Below are positions 16,079-24,445 of a DNA stretch of 53,089 bases, in pieces. Source of the DNA: Rhodosalinus sp046542825. Lineage in GTDB: Bacteria > Pseudomonadota > Alphaproteobacteria > Rhodobacterales > Rhodobacteraceae. The number at the start of each line of letters is the position of its first letter. Positions within the stretch are counted from its first letter, which is position 1. The DNA lies in the NCBI RefSeq assembly GCF_046542825.1, contig NZ_JBKHAQ010000004.1, forward strand, positions 1 to 53,089. The letters are read 5' to 3'. Below the pieces are notes generated by a model. The model was not told where the DNA came from, made no database searches, and was given only the letters and a program-made list of their open reading frames with translations. A program made the translations under genes and the position numbers.

Positions 16079-17491
16079 ATGACGAACGCCTTCAACGAGA
16101 TGTACGCCGGCGGCGCCCTGCGCGCGCCCTATCGCGCGCTGGAGAACTGGCAACAGACCATGCCGGCCGAGTTGCGTCATCTCAAGCAGACCGAGGCAGA
16201 GGCCCTGTTCCGCCGCTTCGGCATCACATTCGCAGTCTATGGCGAGGGCGGCGACCCGGACCGCCTGATGCCCTTCGACATGTTCCCGCGGGTCTTTACC
16301 GCCCCGGAATGGCGGCGGCTGGAGCGCGGCATCAAGCAGCGGGCGCGCGCGCTCAACGCCTTTCTCGCCGACATCTACGACCGGGCCGAGATCCTGCGCG
16401 CGGGCCGCATCCCCGCCGGGATCGTGCACCGAAACGAGGCCTACGAGATCGCCGTCGCGGGCTTCCGCCCGCCGCTGGGCGTCTATTCCCATGTGGTCGG
16501 CATCGACATCGTGCGCACCGGACCGGACCGGTTCCATGTGCTGGAGGACAACTGCCGCACACCGTCCGGCGTGTCCTACATGCTGGAGAACCGCGAGATC
16601 ATGATGCGGATGTTTCCGCAGCTCTTCCAGGAGATGCGGGTCGCGCCGGTGGACGGCTACGCGCGGCTGCTCAAGCGCACGCTCGCCTCGGCCGCGCCGG
16701 CGAAATGCACGGGCGACCCCTGCATCGTCGTGCTGACCCCGGGCGCCTACAACTCGGCCTATTACGAGCACAGCTTTCTCGCCGACCTGATGGGCGTGGA
16801 CCTGGTCGAGGGGCAGGACCTGTTCGTCGAGGGCGATTTCGTCTGGATGCGCACGACGGAGGGGCCGCAGAAGGTGGACGTGATCTATCGCCGGATCGAC
16901 GACGCCTTTCTCGACCCGCTGTGCTTCCGCCCCGACAGCGCGCTGGGCGTGCCGGGGCTGATGAACGTCTATCGCTCGGGCGGCGTGGCGATCTGTTCGG
17001 CCCCCGGCGCGGGCGTGGCCGACGACAAGGCGGTCTATGTCTACGTCCCCGAGATGATCCGCTTCTACCTCGGCGAAGAGCCGCTGCTGGACAACGTGCC
17101 GACCTGGCGCTGTTCGGAGCCCGACGATCTGGCCTATGTCCTCGACCGTCTGGGGGAACTGGTGGTCAAGGAGGTGCATGGCTCGGGCGGCTACGGCATG
17201 CTGATCGGCCCCAGGGCGGATACAGCCACGCGCGAGGCTTTCGCCGCCAAGCTGCGCCAGAACCCGGCGAACTACATCGCCCAGCCGACGCTGGCGCTCT
17301 CCACCTGCCCCACCTTCGTGGAGGAGGGGATCGCGCCGCGCCACGTGGACCTGCGGCCTTATTGCCTTGTGGGCGAGACGGTCGAACTGGTGCCCGGCGG
17401 GCTGACGCGGGTGGCCCTGACCGAGGGCTCGCTGGTGGTCAACTCCAGCCAGGGCGGCGGGGTCAAGGATACCTGGGTGATCGCGGAATGA
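16079..17491 (+). CDS. Circularly permuted ATP-grasp protein (Anbu operon)
   Basis: 470 residues of the circularly permuted ATP-grasp family (formerly DUF404/DUF407). Recognisable parts are the N-terminal FNEMYAGG and RPPLGVYSHVVGIDIVRTG, the VLEDNCRTPSGVSYMLENR segment (~161-179), the PGAYNSAYYEHSFLA block, and the C-terminal nucleotide-binding VVKEVHGSGGYGMLIGP (~361-377) and SQGGGVKDTWV. The family is predicted to join peptide-like substrates by amide bonds using ATP. It heads a four-gene set that ends with the Anbu peptidase, with an alpha-E gene 4 nt downstream. The 174-nt region upstream is divergent with the phosphorylase gene; I could not call a firm promoter there. Confidence 0.92.
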   Translation: MTNAFNEMYAGGALRAPYRALENWQQTMPAELRHLKQTEAEALFRRFGITFAVYGEGGDPDRLMPFDMFPRVFTAPEWRRLERGIKQRARALNAFLADIYDRAEILRAGRIPAGIVHRNEAYEIAVAGFRPPLGVYSHVVGIDIVRTGPDRFHVLEDNCRTPSGVSYMLENREIMMRMFPQLFQEMRVAPVDGYARLLKRTLASAAPAKCTGDPCIVVLTPGAYNSAYYEHSFLADLMGVDLVEGQDLFVEGDFVWMRTTEGPQKVDVIYRRIDDAFLDPLCFRPDSALGVPGLMNVYRSGGVAICSAPGAGVADDKAVYVYVPEMIRFYLGEEPLLDNVPTWRCSEPDDLAYVLDRLGELVVKEVHGSGGYGMLIGPRADTATREAFAAKLRQNPANYIAQPTLALSTCPTFVEEGIAPRHVDLRPYCLVGETVELVPGGLTRVALTEGSLVVNSSQGGGVKDTWVIAE

Positions 17492-17495
17492 GCCC

Positions 17496-18452
17496 ATGCT
17501 GAGCCGCACCGCCGCCAATCTTTTCTGGATCGCCCGCTACCTCGAGCGCGCCGAGACCACCGCGCGGCTCATGGACGTGGGCCACCGCAACGCGCTGCTG
17601 CCCAATACCGGCGGCGGCTTTCGCAACGAATGGGGCGCCATCCTGCAGGCGATGGGCGCCGCCGGCCGCTTCGCCGAGAAATACGGGGACGAGACGCGGC
17701 AGCGCGACATCGAGACCTTCCTGTTCTTCGATCTCGACAATCCCGCTTCTGTGGGCAGTTGCCTGGGCGCCGCGCGCGAGAACGCGCGCATCGTGCGCAC
17801 CGCGCTCACAACGCAGGTCTGGGACGCGATCAATGGCGCCTGGCAGGAATTTCACGCAATGCAGCGGCGCGAGCGGTCGCAGCTCGCCCTGCCCGACCTT
17901 GCCGACTGGACGCTGCGGATGACCGCGCTGGTGCGGGGCAGCATCGAGGCCACGCAGCTGCGCGACGACGGCTACCACTTCCTCAACATCGGTTATGCCA
18001 TCGAGCGGGCGGACAACACGGCGCGCTTTCTCGACGTGAAATACTTCGTCCTGCTGCCGTCGATCAGCTACGTCGGCTCGGGCCTCGACACCTATCAGTG
18101 GACGACGCTCCTGCGCGCGCTCTCGGCGCACCGCGCCTACAACTGGGCCTACGGCGGCGAACTCACGGCATCGCGCATCGCGCATTTCCTGATCCTCAAT
18201 CGCCTCTTCCCGCGCTCGCTGCTGAGTTGCGTGGGCACCGCCAACGACTGCCTCGACTCGCTGGCGCGCGGCTACGGCCGCGCCACGCCGGCACAGGACG
18301 CCTCGCGCCACCTGCTGGCCGGACTTGCAGAGGCCAAGGTCGAGGAGATCTTCGACGAGGGGCTGCACGAATTCCTGACCCGCTTCATCGCCGAGAATGC
18401 CGCGCTGGCGCAGGCGGTGCACGACGCCTACCTGACGGGGGAAGCGCGATGA
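17496..18452 (+). CDS. Alpha-E domain protein (Anbu operon)
   Basis: 318 residues, almost entirely helical, with the family opening MLSRTAANLFWIARYLERAETTARLMD and later ERADNTARFLDVKYF and the SHR-like AYNWAYGG block. Alpha-E proteins accompany circularly permuted ATP-grasp and transglutaminase genes in many bacteria and are thought to assist in the same ligation or tagging pathway; no biochemical activity is established to my knowledge. The start follows the ATP-grasp stop by 4 nt, and the stop overlaps the transglutaminase ATG (ATGA), so translation is coupled across all three. Confidence 0.92.
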   Translation: MLSRTAANLFWIARYLERAETTARLMDVGHRNALLPNTGGGFRNEWGAILQAMGAAGRFAEKYGDETRQRDIETFLFFDLDNPASVGSCLGAARENARIVRTALTTQVWDAINGAWQEFHAMQRRERSQLALPDLADWTLRMTALVRGSIEATQLRDDGYHFLNIGYAIERADNTARFLDVKYFVLLPSISYVGSGLDTYQWTTLLRALSAHRAYNWAYGGELTASRIAHFLILNRLFPRSLLSCVGTANDCLDSLARGYGRATPAQDASRHLLAGLAEAKVEEIFDEGLHEFLTRFIAENAALAQAVHDAYLTGEAR

Positions 18453-19267
18453 GGCTCAGGGTCAGCCACGTCACGCGCTACCGCTTCGACGTTCCCGTGC
18501 GCGGCGTGGTGCAAAGCCACCGGCTGATCCCGGCCGAGTGCGAGGGGCAGAAAGTCCTCGACTGGCGGGTCGAGGTCGAGGGCGCGACCTGGGGCGCGGC
18601 GTTCCGCGACGGAGCAGGCGATCAGGTGCGCACCATGGTCCTGCGCGGCCCCGTCCGGGAGGTCGCGGTCGCCATCGCGGGCGAGGTCGAGACCACCGAC
18701 ACCGCCGGCGTCCTGCGCGGCCACCGCGAGGCGGTGCCGCCGCTGGCCTATCGCCGCACGACGCGCCGCACGCGGCCGGACAAGGCGATCGCGGCGCTTG
18801 TCCGCAGGGCACTGGAGGGATGCGACACGGCCCCCGATCTCGACCGCGCCCATGCCCTTGCCGCCGCCGTGGCCGACGCCATCGTCTACGCCCCCGGAGA
18901 GACCCACGCCCACACCACGGCCGCCGAGGCACTGGCGCAGGGTGCCGGCGTCTGTCAGGACCACACCCATGTCATGATCGCCGCGGCCAGCCTGGCCGGC
19001 ATGCCCGCGCGCTACGTCACGGGCTATCTGCATGCCTCCTCGGAGGAGGGGGCGCACGAGGCCAGCCATGCCTGGGCCGAACTGCATGTCACGGGCCTTG
19101 GCTGGGTGGGCTTCGATGCCGCGAACAAGTGCTGCCCGAACGAACATTACATCCGGGTCGGCTCGGGCCTCGATGCCGAGGATGCGGCCCCCATCCGGGG
19201 CGTGACGCGCGGCGGCGCCGAAGAGTCGATGCAGGTCACGGTGGCGGTGGAGGCCGCGCAGCAATAG
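18449..19267 (+). CDS. Transglutaminase-like cysteine protease (Anbu operon)
   Basis: 272 residues. N-terminal beta domain (RVSHVTRYRFDVPVRGVVQSHRLIP, ~4-28) and a transglutaminase-fold core with the complete triad: Cys169 (GAGVCQDHTHV), His207 (ASHAWAEL) and Asp223 (GFDAANKCC). Bacterial members of this group usually cleave amide bonds and do not cross-link proteins. There is no signal peptide, so it should act in the cytosol. Start and alpha-E stop overlap in ATGA. Together with the ATP-grasp ligase it could form a make-and-break pair for a peptide or amide tag; that role is inference from the known gene association. Confidence 0.92.
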   Translation: MRLRVSHVTRYRFDVPVRGVVQSHRLIPAECEGQKVLDWRVEVEGATWGAAFRDGAGDQVRTMVLRGPVREVAVAIAGEVETTDTAGVLRGHREAVPPLAYRRTTRRTRPDKAIAALVRRALEGCDTAPDLDRAHALAAAVADAIVYAPGETHAHTTAAEALAQGAGVCQDHTHVMIAAASLAGMPARYVTGYLHASSEEGAHEASHAWAELHVTGLGWVGFDAANKCCPNEHYIRVGSGLDAEDAAPIRGVTRGGAEESMQVTVAVEAAQQ

Positions 19268-19333
19268 CGATTGCGGGACCGCGCGGGCGCGCCTAGCCTG
19301 CGCGTCAAAACGAGACCGAGAGGCGCGGGCGGA

Positions 19334-20065
19334 ATGACCTATTGCGTGGGACTGCTGCTGAAGGCGGGGATGGTGCTGCTGGCCGATACCCGCACCAACG
19401 CGGGGCTCGACAACATCGCCACCTACCGCAAGCTCTTTACCTTCGAGGTGCCGGGCGAGCGGGTCCTGGCGATCATGACGGCGGGCAACCTGTCGGTCAC
19501 CCAGACCACGCTGGCGCGGCTGACCGAGGCCGCAGAGCACCCCGAGGCGGACGAGACGCGCTCGATCCTCAAGGCGCCGACGCTGCTCAACGTGGCCGGC
19601 ATCGTGGGGGATACGCTGTCCGATGTGACGGTCGAGCTTCAGGGCCGGATGGAGCGCATGGCGGGCCAGCAGGCCAGCGCCTCGATGATCCTGGCGGGCC
19701 AGCGCAAGGGCGGCCCGATGCGGATGTTCCTGATCTATCCCGAGGGCAACTTCATCGAGGCCACCGAGGATACGCCCTTTTTGCAGATCGGCGAGCACAA
19801 GTACGGCAAGCCGATCCTCGACCGCGTGGTGACGATGGACACCACGCTGGCCGAGGCGAAGAAGGCGGTGCTGCTGTCTATGGATTCCACCCTGCGCTCG
19901 AACCTCAGCGTCGGCATGCCGCTCGACATGGCCGTGATCGAGGTGGACGCACTGGCCGTGAGCGAACGCCACCGCATCGGCGCCAACGACGACCGCTTCG
20001 CGGCGATGAGCGCGGCCTGGAGCCAGGCCCTGCGGGACGCCTTCCAGCGGATCGCCTGGACCTAG
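19334..20065 (+). CDS. Anbu (ancestral beta-subunit) proteasome-like peptidase
   Basis: 243 residues of the Anbu/BPH family of Ntn hydrolases, related to HslV and 20S beta subunits. It begins MTYCVGLLLKAGMVLLADTRTNAGLDN, so removal of the initiator Met would expose the catalytic Thr2, as in the family. The VLLADTRTN strand, the LAIMTAGNLSVTQ segment and the long central helix are characteristic. Anbu complexes are reported to form open-ring or helical assemblies without a dedicated ATPase; none is encoded here. It lies 66 nt after the transglutaminase gene. Its stop overlaps, by 4 nt, the end of the convergent small gene. Confidence 0.93.
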   Translation: MTYCVGLLLKAGMVLLADTRTNAGLDNIATYRKLFTFEVPGERVLAIMTAGNLSVTQTTLARLTEAAEHPEADETRSILKAPTLLNVAGIVGDTLSDVTVELQGRMERMAGQQASASMILAGQRKGGPMRMFLIYPEGNFIEATEDTPFLQIGEHKYGKPILDRVVTMDTTLAEAKKAVLLSMDSTLRSNLSVGMPLDMAVIEVDALAVSERHRIGANDDRFAAMSAAWSQALRDAFQRIAWT

Positions 20066-20517
20066 TTCAGCCTCAGCCCCCGCGGCGCCGTCTCCTGCGG
20101 CAGGGCGGCCTCCTGCCACAGCGCCATGCCGGCCACTTCCGCCGCGGCGCAGATCGGCGCGGCGAGGTCCGCGCGCGCCAGGAGGCAGGCCATCAGCATC
20201 GCGTCCTCGCGCTCTCCGGCGCCGGCCGAGGCGATGATCCGGGCAAAGACCGCCTCGTCCGCGCCGACGCAGATGCAGCCCGCCGAGTGCCGCACCAGCG
20301 GGCGGCGCGGCTGCGTCAGGAGGAGCCGGCAGCAGGTGTCGAGCGCGCGGGTGCCGTCGGCGGCGCGCTTCCGGCCGATCTCGCGCTCCAGTTCCGTTGC
20401 ATAGGCCGCCCATGACGCCGTGCCGTCGCACCACCGCCGCAGTCCGCGGACCGCACGCGCCTCGCCCGCGGTCAGACCGTCCAGCCGGCCCACCGGAACC
20501 CCGCCCGCGGCGCTCAT
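20062..20517 (-). CDS. Conserved hypothetical protein (coupled gene 2)
   Basis: 151 residues, soluble, helical and Ala/Arg-rich, with six cysteines (for example LDTCCRLLL and AGCICVGADEAVF, then LMACLLARADLAAPICAAAE). I do not recognise a family. The gene is supported by translational coupling: its ATG at 20517 overlaps the stop of the small upstream gene (ATGA). The last third, with spaced Cys and Ala-rich helices, could bind a metal, but no standard motif is seen. Its end overlaps the 3' end of the Anbu gene by 4 nt, convergent. Confidence 0.65.
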   Translation of the reverse strand: MSAAGGVPVGRLDGLTAGEARAVRGLRRWCDGTASWAAYATELEREIGRKRAADGTRALDTCCRLLLTQPRRPLVRHSAGCICVGADEAVFARIIASAGAGEREDAMLMACLLARADLAAPICAAAEVAGMALWQEAALPQETAPRGLRLN

Positions 20518-20681
20518 CCGCGGCGCTCCCCGGACCAGCGGTCCAGCATCGTTTCCAGTGCCGGCGTGTCGGGCAAGGCCCCGTCCAGCGCCTGTGTCAG
20601 CACCTGTCCCCAGTCGGGCGGCAGGCGCGCCTCGCGCGGCGCGGCGGGACAAGGGTCTTTCGGTTCCCCATCGGTGGTCAT
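20514..20681 (-). CDS. Small hypothetical protein (coupled gene 1)
   Basis: 55 residues, acidic, Pro-rich N-terminus (MTTDGEPKDPCPAAPREARLPP) and a short helix (WGQVLTQALDGALPDTPALETMLDRW). It is too short for a confident family call. Evidence for reality is the 4-nt overlap with the downstream gene and the promoter candidate 35 nt upstream. A longer reading frame to 20852 shows no natural start and is low-complexity. It may act mainly as a leader gene for the 151-residue protein. Confidence 0.6.
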   Translation of the reverse strand: MTTDGEPKDPCPAAPREARLPPDWGQVLTQALDGALPDTPALETMLDRWSGERRG

Positions 20682-20715
20682 GCGCGGTCTCCCGTTGGCG
20701 ACGGTTGTACCCCAA

Positions 20716-20744
20716 TGTCTGAGTGTTTCACTCGGACTTGTCAA
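20716..20744 (-). promoter_or_regulatory. Candidate promoter with internal dyad for the two coupled small genes
   Basis: On the minus strand TTGACA (20739-20744) and CAGACA (20716-20721) are 17 nt apart; the -10 is weak. The spacer holds the perfect dyad GAGTG-TTT-CACTC (20721-20733), placed where a repressor would block RNA polymerase. The first coupled gene starts 35 nt downstream. Confidence 0.45.
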
Positions 20745-20867
20745 TCGCCATGGTGCAGGCGACGCCTTGCGGCGGCGGATACCGGCCGGAGCGCACAGGG
20801 AACGACCACATGCACGACGTCCGCGCACGGCCTTTTGCGGACGTCCGGCCACAGCGTCGGTCGGGGA

Positions 20868-22925
20868 TCAGGAGGGCCTGGCAGGCTCCCGGGTTGCCTC
20901 GACAGCGGTGGGCGCGCGGCGGGACACGACCCAGTTCCAGCCAAGGATCAGCGCAATCGCCAGCGCGCCCGCGATCTCGAACCGGATATCGGGGTAGAAG
21001 ATGCCGACGGTCGCGGGCACCATGGCCGCGCGCGAGACCCAGTCCATCCGGGTGAAGAGCCAGCCCTCGAGCGCGGCGGCGAAGGCCACCAGCGCGAGGA
21101 TCGCGGTCAGCCCCGTCCAGAGCAACACGGGCAGCGGCCCGCCCTGGATGATCTCGGGGTTGTAGACCATGAAGAGCGGAATCAGGTAGAGGCCCTTGGC
21201 GAATTTCCACGCCTGCACAGAGGTCTCCAGCGGCTTCGCCCCCGCGATCGCCGCGCCCGCGAAGCCCGCAAGCGCGATGGGCGGCGTCACGTTGCTGTCC
21301 TGCGAATACCAGAACACCACCAGATGCGCGATCAGCAGCGGGATGCCGAACTCCTCCGTCAGCGCCGGCCCCACCAGGACGATCAGCACGATGTAGGCCG
21401 CCGTCACCGGCAGCCCCATGCCGAGCACGAGGCTCGCGAGCAGCACGAGGATCAGCGCAAGCAGCATGTTGCCGCCCGAGAAGGCCACCATCATCGACGA
21501 GAACTTCAGCCCCAGCCCGGTCAGCCCCACGACGCCCACGATGATGCCGGCCACCGCGCAGGCCATGCTGACCGCGACCGCGTTGCGCGCGCCGAGCGCG
21601 AGCGCGCCGAGGATCATCTGCACGCCGTTGCCCACCGCCTCCGTCACCCGCTCGACCGAGGCCGGCCTGCCAGCGCGCGGCTCGAACACGAAGATGTCGA
21701 GGCAGGCGCGCAGGCCCGCCACACCGATCACCGTCAGGATTGCCCAGAAGCCCACCCGCATGGGCGACAGGTTGTTGACCAGCAGCCAGACCAGCAGGAA
21801 GAGCGGGATGACGAACTGCCAGCCGTCGGCCATGACGCGGGCGAAGCGCGGAAGCTCGTCCTGCGGCACACCCTCCATCCCGCGCTTCATCGCCACGATG
21901 TGCACGAAGAGATAGACGGTCCCGAGATAGAGGATGGCCGGGAAGATCGAGAGCACGACGATGTCGATGTAGGGGATGCGCGTGTATTCCGAGATCAGGA
22001 AGGCGCCCGCCCCCATCAGCGGCGGCGTGATCTGCCCGCCGGTCGAGGCCGCGGCCTCGATGCCCCCCGCCTGCGCCGGGCGATAGCCCAGCCGCTTCAT
22101 CAGCGGGATCGTGAAGGCGCCCGTGGTGACCACGTTGGCGATGGCCGAGCCCGAGATCGAGCCCATGCCGGCAGAGGCCAGCACCGCCGCCTTGGCCGGC
22201 CCGCCCGGCCGCTTGCCGGTGGCGGCATAGGCAAGGTCGATGAAGAACTTGCCCGCGCCGGTCACTTCCAGAAAGGCGCCGAAGAGCACGAAGATGAAGA
22301 CATAGGTCGCCGCGACCCCCAGCGGCAGGCCGAAGATCCCCTCCTGCCCCAGGTAGAGCTGGCCCACCAGCCGCTCCAGCGAGTTGCCGCGATGCTCCAG
22401 GATGCCGGGCAGCCATTCGCCCAGCCAGGGCAATTCGCCCCGCGCGCCGGCCAGCGCGTAGAGAATCGCCACCACCCCGATGATCGTCATGCCGAGGCCC
22501 ACGGCGCGGCGGCAGGCCTCCAGCACGGTGACGGTGGCGAGGATGCCCATCCAGATGTCGGTTTGCGACCAGAAGCCGGCGCGGTTGATGATCGCGTCGA
22601 GGTTCCACGCGATGTAGCCGCCCGAAGCCGCGCCCGCGGCAAGAAAGACGGCGTCCACCGCCCAGCCCAGCGGGCCGCGCGGTCGCTCGACCCCGGTCAC
22701 CGGGTAGATCAGGAAGGCAAGGACAAGAATGAAGCTCAGGTGGATCGTGCGCTGGTAGAACAGGCCCAGCGGCTCGATCCCCGCACCGTAGAGCTGGAAG
22801 AGCGACAGCGCGATGCCGACAAGGAACACCGCAAGCGCCACCGCCCGCGGCTGGGTGCCTGTCGACTGGATCAGCGGGCCGCCTGTCGCGCCCGGTGGCG
22901 CAGCTGTCGGGGCGCTCTGGTTCAT
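20868..22925 (-). CDS. TRAP transporter permease, fused DctQM type (TAXI family)
   Basis: 685 residues with some 16-18 membrane helices: an N-terminal DctQ-like part and a long DctM-like domain (GGFLAFGAFLEVTGAGKFF-type segments, ASAGMGSISGSAIANVVTTG, IPLMKRLGYRPAQAGGIEAAASTGGQITPPLMGAGAF). The GSISGSAIANVVTTG stretch is the hallmark of DctM-type permeases. It moves a substrate delivered by the TAXI binding protein using an ion gradient. Start at 22925 is backed by TGGAG 8 nt before the ATG; the DUF1850 stop is 4 nt upstream. Last gene of the TAXI operon. The substrate cannot be read from the sequence. Confidence 0.93.
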   Translation of the reverse strand: MNQSAPTAAPPGATGGPLIQSTGTQPRAVALAVFLVGIALSLFQLYGAGIEPLGLFYQRTIHLSFILVLAFLIYPVTGVERPRGPLGWAVDAVFLAAGAASGGYIAWNLDAIINRAGFWSQTDIWMGILATVTVLEACRRAVGLGMTIIGVVAILYALAGARGELPWLGEWLPGILEHRGNSLERLVGQLYLGQEGIFGLPLGVAATYVFIFVLFGAFLEVTGAGKFFIDLAYAATGKRPGGPAKAAVLASAGMGSISGSAIANVVTTGAFTIPLMKRLGYRPAQAGGIEAAASTGGQITPPLMGAGAFLISEYTRIPYIDIVVLSIFPAILYLGTVYLFVHIVAMKRGMEGVPQDELPRFARVMADGWQFVIPLFLLVWLLVNNLSPMRVGFWAILTVIGVAGLRACLDIFVFEPRAGRPASVERVTEAVGNGVQMILGALALGARNAVAVSMACAVAGIIVGVVGLTGLGLKFSSMMVAFSGGNMLLALILVLLASLVLGMGLPVTAAYIVLIVLVGPALTEEFGIPLLIAHLVVFWYSQDSNVTPPIALAGFAGAAIAGAKPLETSVQAWKFAKGLYLIPLFMVYNPEIIQGGPLPVLLWTGLTAILALVAFAAALEGWLFTRMDWVSRAAMVPATVGIFYPDIRFEIAGALAIALILGWNWVVSRRAPTAVEATREPARPS

Positions 22926-22929
22926 GCGC

Positions 22930-23391
22930 TCACTCCAGTCGCAGATAGACCCGCTTGCCCGCCGCCAGCGACGAAAGGCGATGCTGGCGGCCACCCAGGG
23001 TCAGCCGGTGGTCGGTCGAGGGTTGCCCGATCCGAACGGGCAGCGCGTCATCCGGCACCGGCTCGTCGATCCCCTCCAGCCAATAACCGCCCTCCGGCGC
23101 GTTCGCCAGCCGGCCGCCGCGGCCCTCGACCTCGCCCAGTCCGGCGGAGAAGTCGTGCAGGTAGGAGCGGGAAAGGATCATCCGGCCCTCGCGGTTCACG
23201 AAGCAGTCGGCGACATCGCCGCCCGTCACCGAATGGTTCCAGCTCAGGCACCACTCCGCGCCCTCGGGCGCGCGCTCGGTCAGCAGGACGCGCCTCTCCG
23301 CCGTCTCGACCGTCAGCGTGTCCGCCGCGGCCGGCAACGCCGTCAGGAGAAGGGCGGCCACCAGGGGCCGCCCTGCCCGTTTCCGCCTCAC
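22930..23391 (-). CDS. DUF1850 protein (TAXI TRAP accessory)
   Basis: 153 residues with a signal peptide (RRKRAGRPLVAALLLTALPAAADT, cut near residue 24), then a beta-rich domain containing the DUF1850 pattern EWCLSWNHSVTGGDVADCFVNREGRMILSRSYLHDFSAGLGE. Two cysteines (Cys48 and Cys63) could form a disulfide in the periplasm. DUF1850 genes regularly lie between TAXI binding-protein and fused permease genes, as here; a role as an accessory subunit is assumed. The start overlaps the binding-protein stop by 4 nt. Confidence 0.87.
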   Translation of the reverse strand: MRRKRAGRPLVAALLLTALPAAADTLTVETAERRVLLTERAPEGAEWCLSWNHSVTGGDVADCFVNREGRMILSRSYLHDFSAGLGEVEGRGGRLANAPEGGYWLEGIDEPVPDDALPVRIGQPSTDHRLTLGGRQHRLSSLAAGKRVYLRLE

Positions 23392-24341
23392 TCGCGGAGC
23401 CGGTCGGGGATCTCTGCCCCCGTCTCCTCGTAGTAGCGCAGCGCGCCCGGGTGCATAGGGATCGGCGTCGCGCCAAGCGCGAAGTCGACGGTGGTGTCGT
23501 TCGCCGCCGGATGCACCGCGATCAGCTCGTCCACGTTCTCGAACATGTTCATGGTGATCTGATAGGCCAGATCCTCGTCCATGTCGGCATGGACGACCAG
23601 CACGTTGGGCACCGCGATGGTCGGCACGGCCTCCTCGACGCCCTCGTAGATGCCGGCGCGGAGCGAGTAGGCCGCGAAGGTGCCATGCTGGTCGATGCCG
23701 GCCTGCACCTCCTCGTCCGAAAGCGGCACCAGCCGGATGTCGCGCGTGGCGGCAAGGTTCATGATCGACGAGGTCGGCGGCCCCACGGACCAGAAGCCCG
23801 CGTCGATGTCGCCGTCGCGCAGCGCATCCGCCGTTTCGTTGAAGTTCAGCCGCTGCGCGTCGATGTCGTCATAGGTGATGCCGTTGGCTTCGAGAATGCG
23901 GCGCGCGTTCACCTCCGTGCCGGAGCCCGGCGCCCCGACCGAGACGCGCTTCCCCTCGAGGTCCGAGAGGCTTTCCACGCCGCTGTCGGCCAGCGTCACG
24001 ATCTGGATCGCGTTGGGATAGATCGAGGCGAGCGCGCGCGCGTCCACCGCGCGGCCCTCGAACTGGCCGTTGCCCTCGTAGGCGTCAACCACGGTGTCGG
24101 CCAGCGCGATGGCAAGGTCGCTGTCCCCGCGCGAGATCAGCGCCATGTTCTCGACCGAGGCGCCGGTCACTTCGGCGGTGGCCGAGGCCCCGTCGATGTG
24201 CTTGCCGATCAGCTCGGCCAGGCCGCCGCCGTAGGGATAGTAGGTGCCGCCCGTGCCGCCGGTCGCGATCGACAGGTCCTGCGCCTGCGCAGTCCCGCCA
24301 ATCGCCACGGCCGCCGCCGCGGCGAGTATGAAGTGTCGCAT
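23388..24341 (-). CDS. TAXI-family TRAP substrate-binding protein
   Basis: Periplasmic receptor of 317 residues. Signal peptide MRHFILAAAAAVAIGGTAQA, then the TAXI motif LSIATGGTGGTYYPYGGGLAELI (~23-45), which binds the carboxylate-like substrate, and VGAPGSGTEVNARRILEANG (~133-152). Some TAXI proteins bind glutamate or other dicarboxylates. A strong GGGAGGA precedes the ATG. It starts the three-gene transporter operon. The aspartate dehydrogenase gene lies just upstream on the same strand, hinting that aspartate or a related acid may be imported, but a separate promoter candidate lies between them. Confidence 0.93.
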   Translation of the reverse strand: MRHFILAAAAAVAIGGTAQAQDLSIATGGTGGTYYPYGGGLAELIGKHIDGASATAEVTGASVENMALISRGDSDLAIALADTVVDAYEGNGQFEGRAVDARALASIYPNAIQIVTLADSGVESLSDLEGKRVSVGAPGSGTEVNARRILEANGITYDDIDAQRLNFNETADALRDGDIDAGFWSVGPPTSSIMNLAATRDIRLVPLSDEEVQAGIDQHGTFAAYSLRAGIYEGVEEAVPTIAVPNVLVVHADMDEDLAYQITMNMFENVDELIAVHPAANDTTVDFALGATPIPMHPGALRYYEETGAEIPDRLRE

Positions 24342-24407
24342 GGGTATCCTCCCGTTTCTGGAAGCGGTCGCGCCGTGGCGCTCCTGCCCCTCGCCTTGTG
24401 CGCCCCT

Positions 24408-24436
24408 AGAACAAGACCCATGGCCCGCGATGTCAA
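24408..24436 (-). promoter_or_regulatory. Candidate promoter of the TAXI transporter operon
   Basis: On the minus strand a perfect TTGACA (24431-24436) and TGTTCT (24408-24413) are 17 nt apart, just past the nadX stop and about 70 nt before the binding-protein start. This would let the transporter be expressed apart from nadX. Confidence 0.5.
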
Positions 24437-24445
24437 GCGCGCGCC

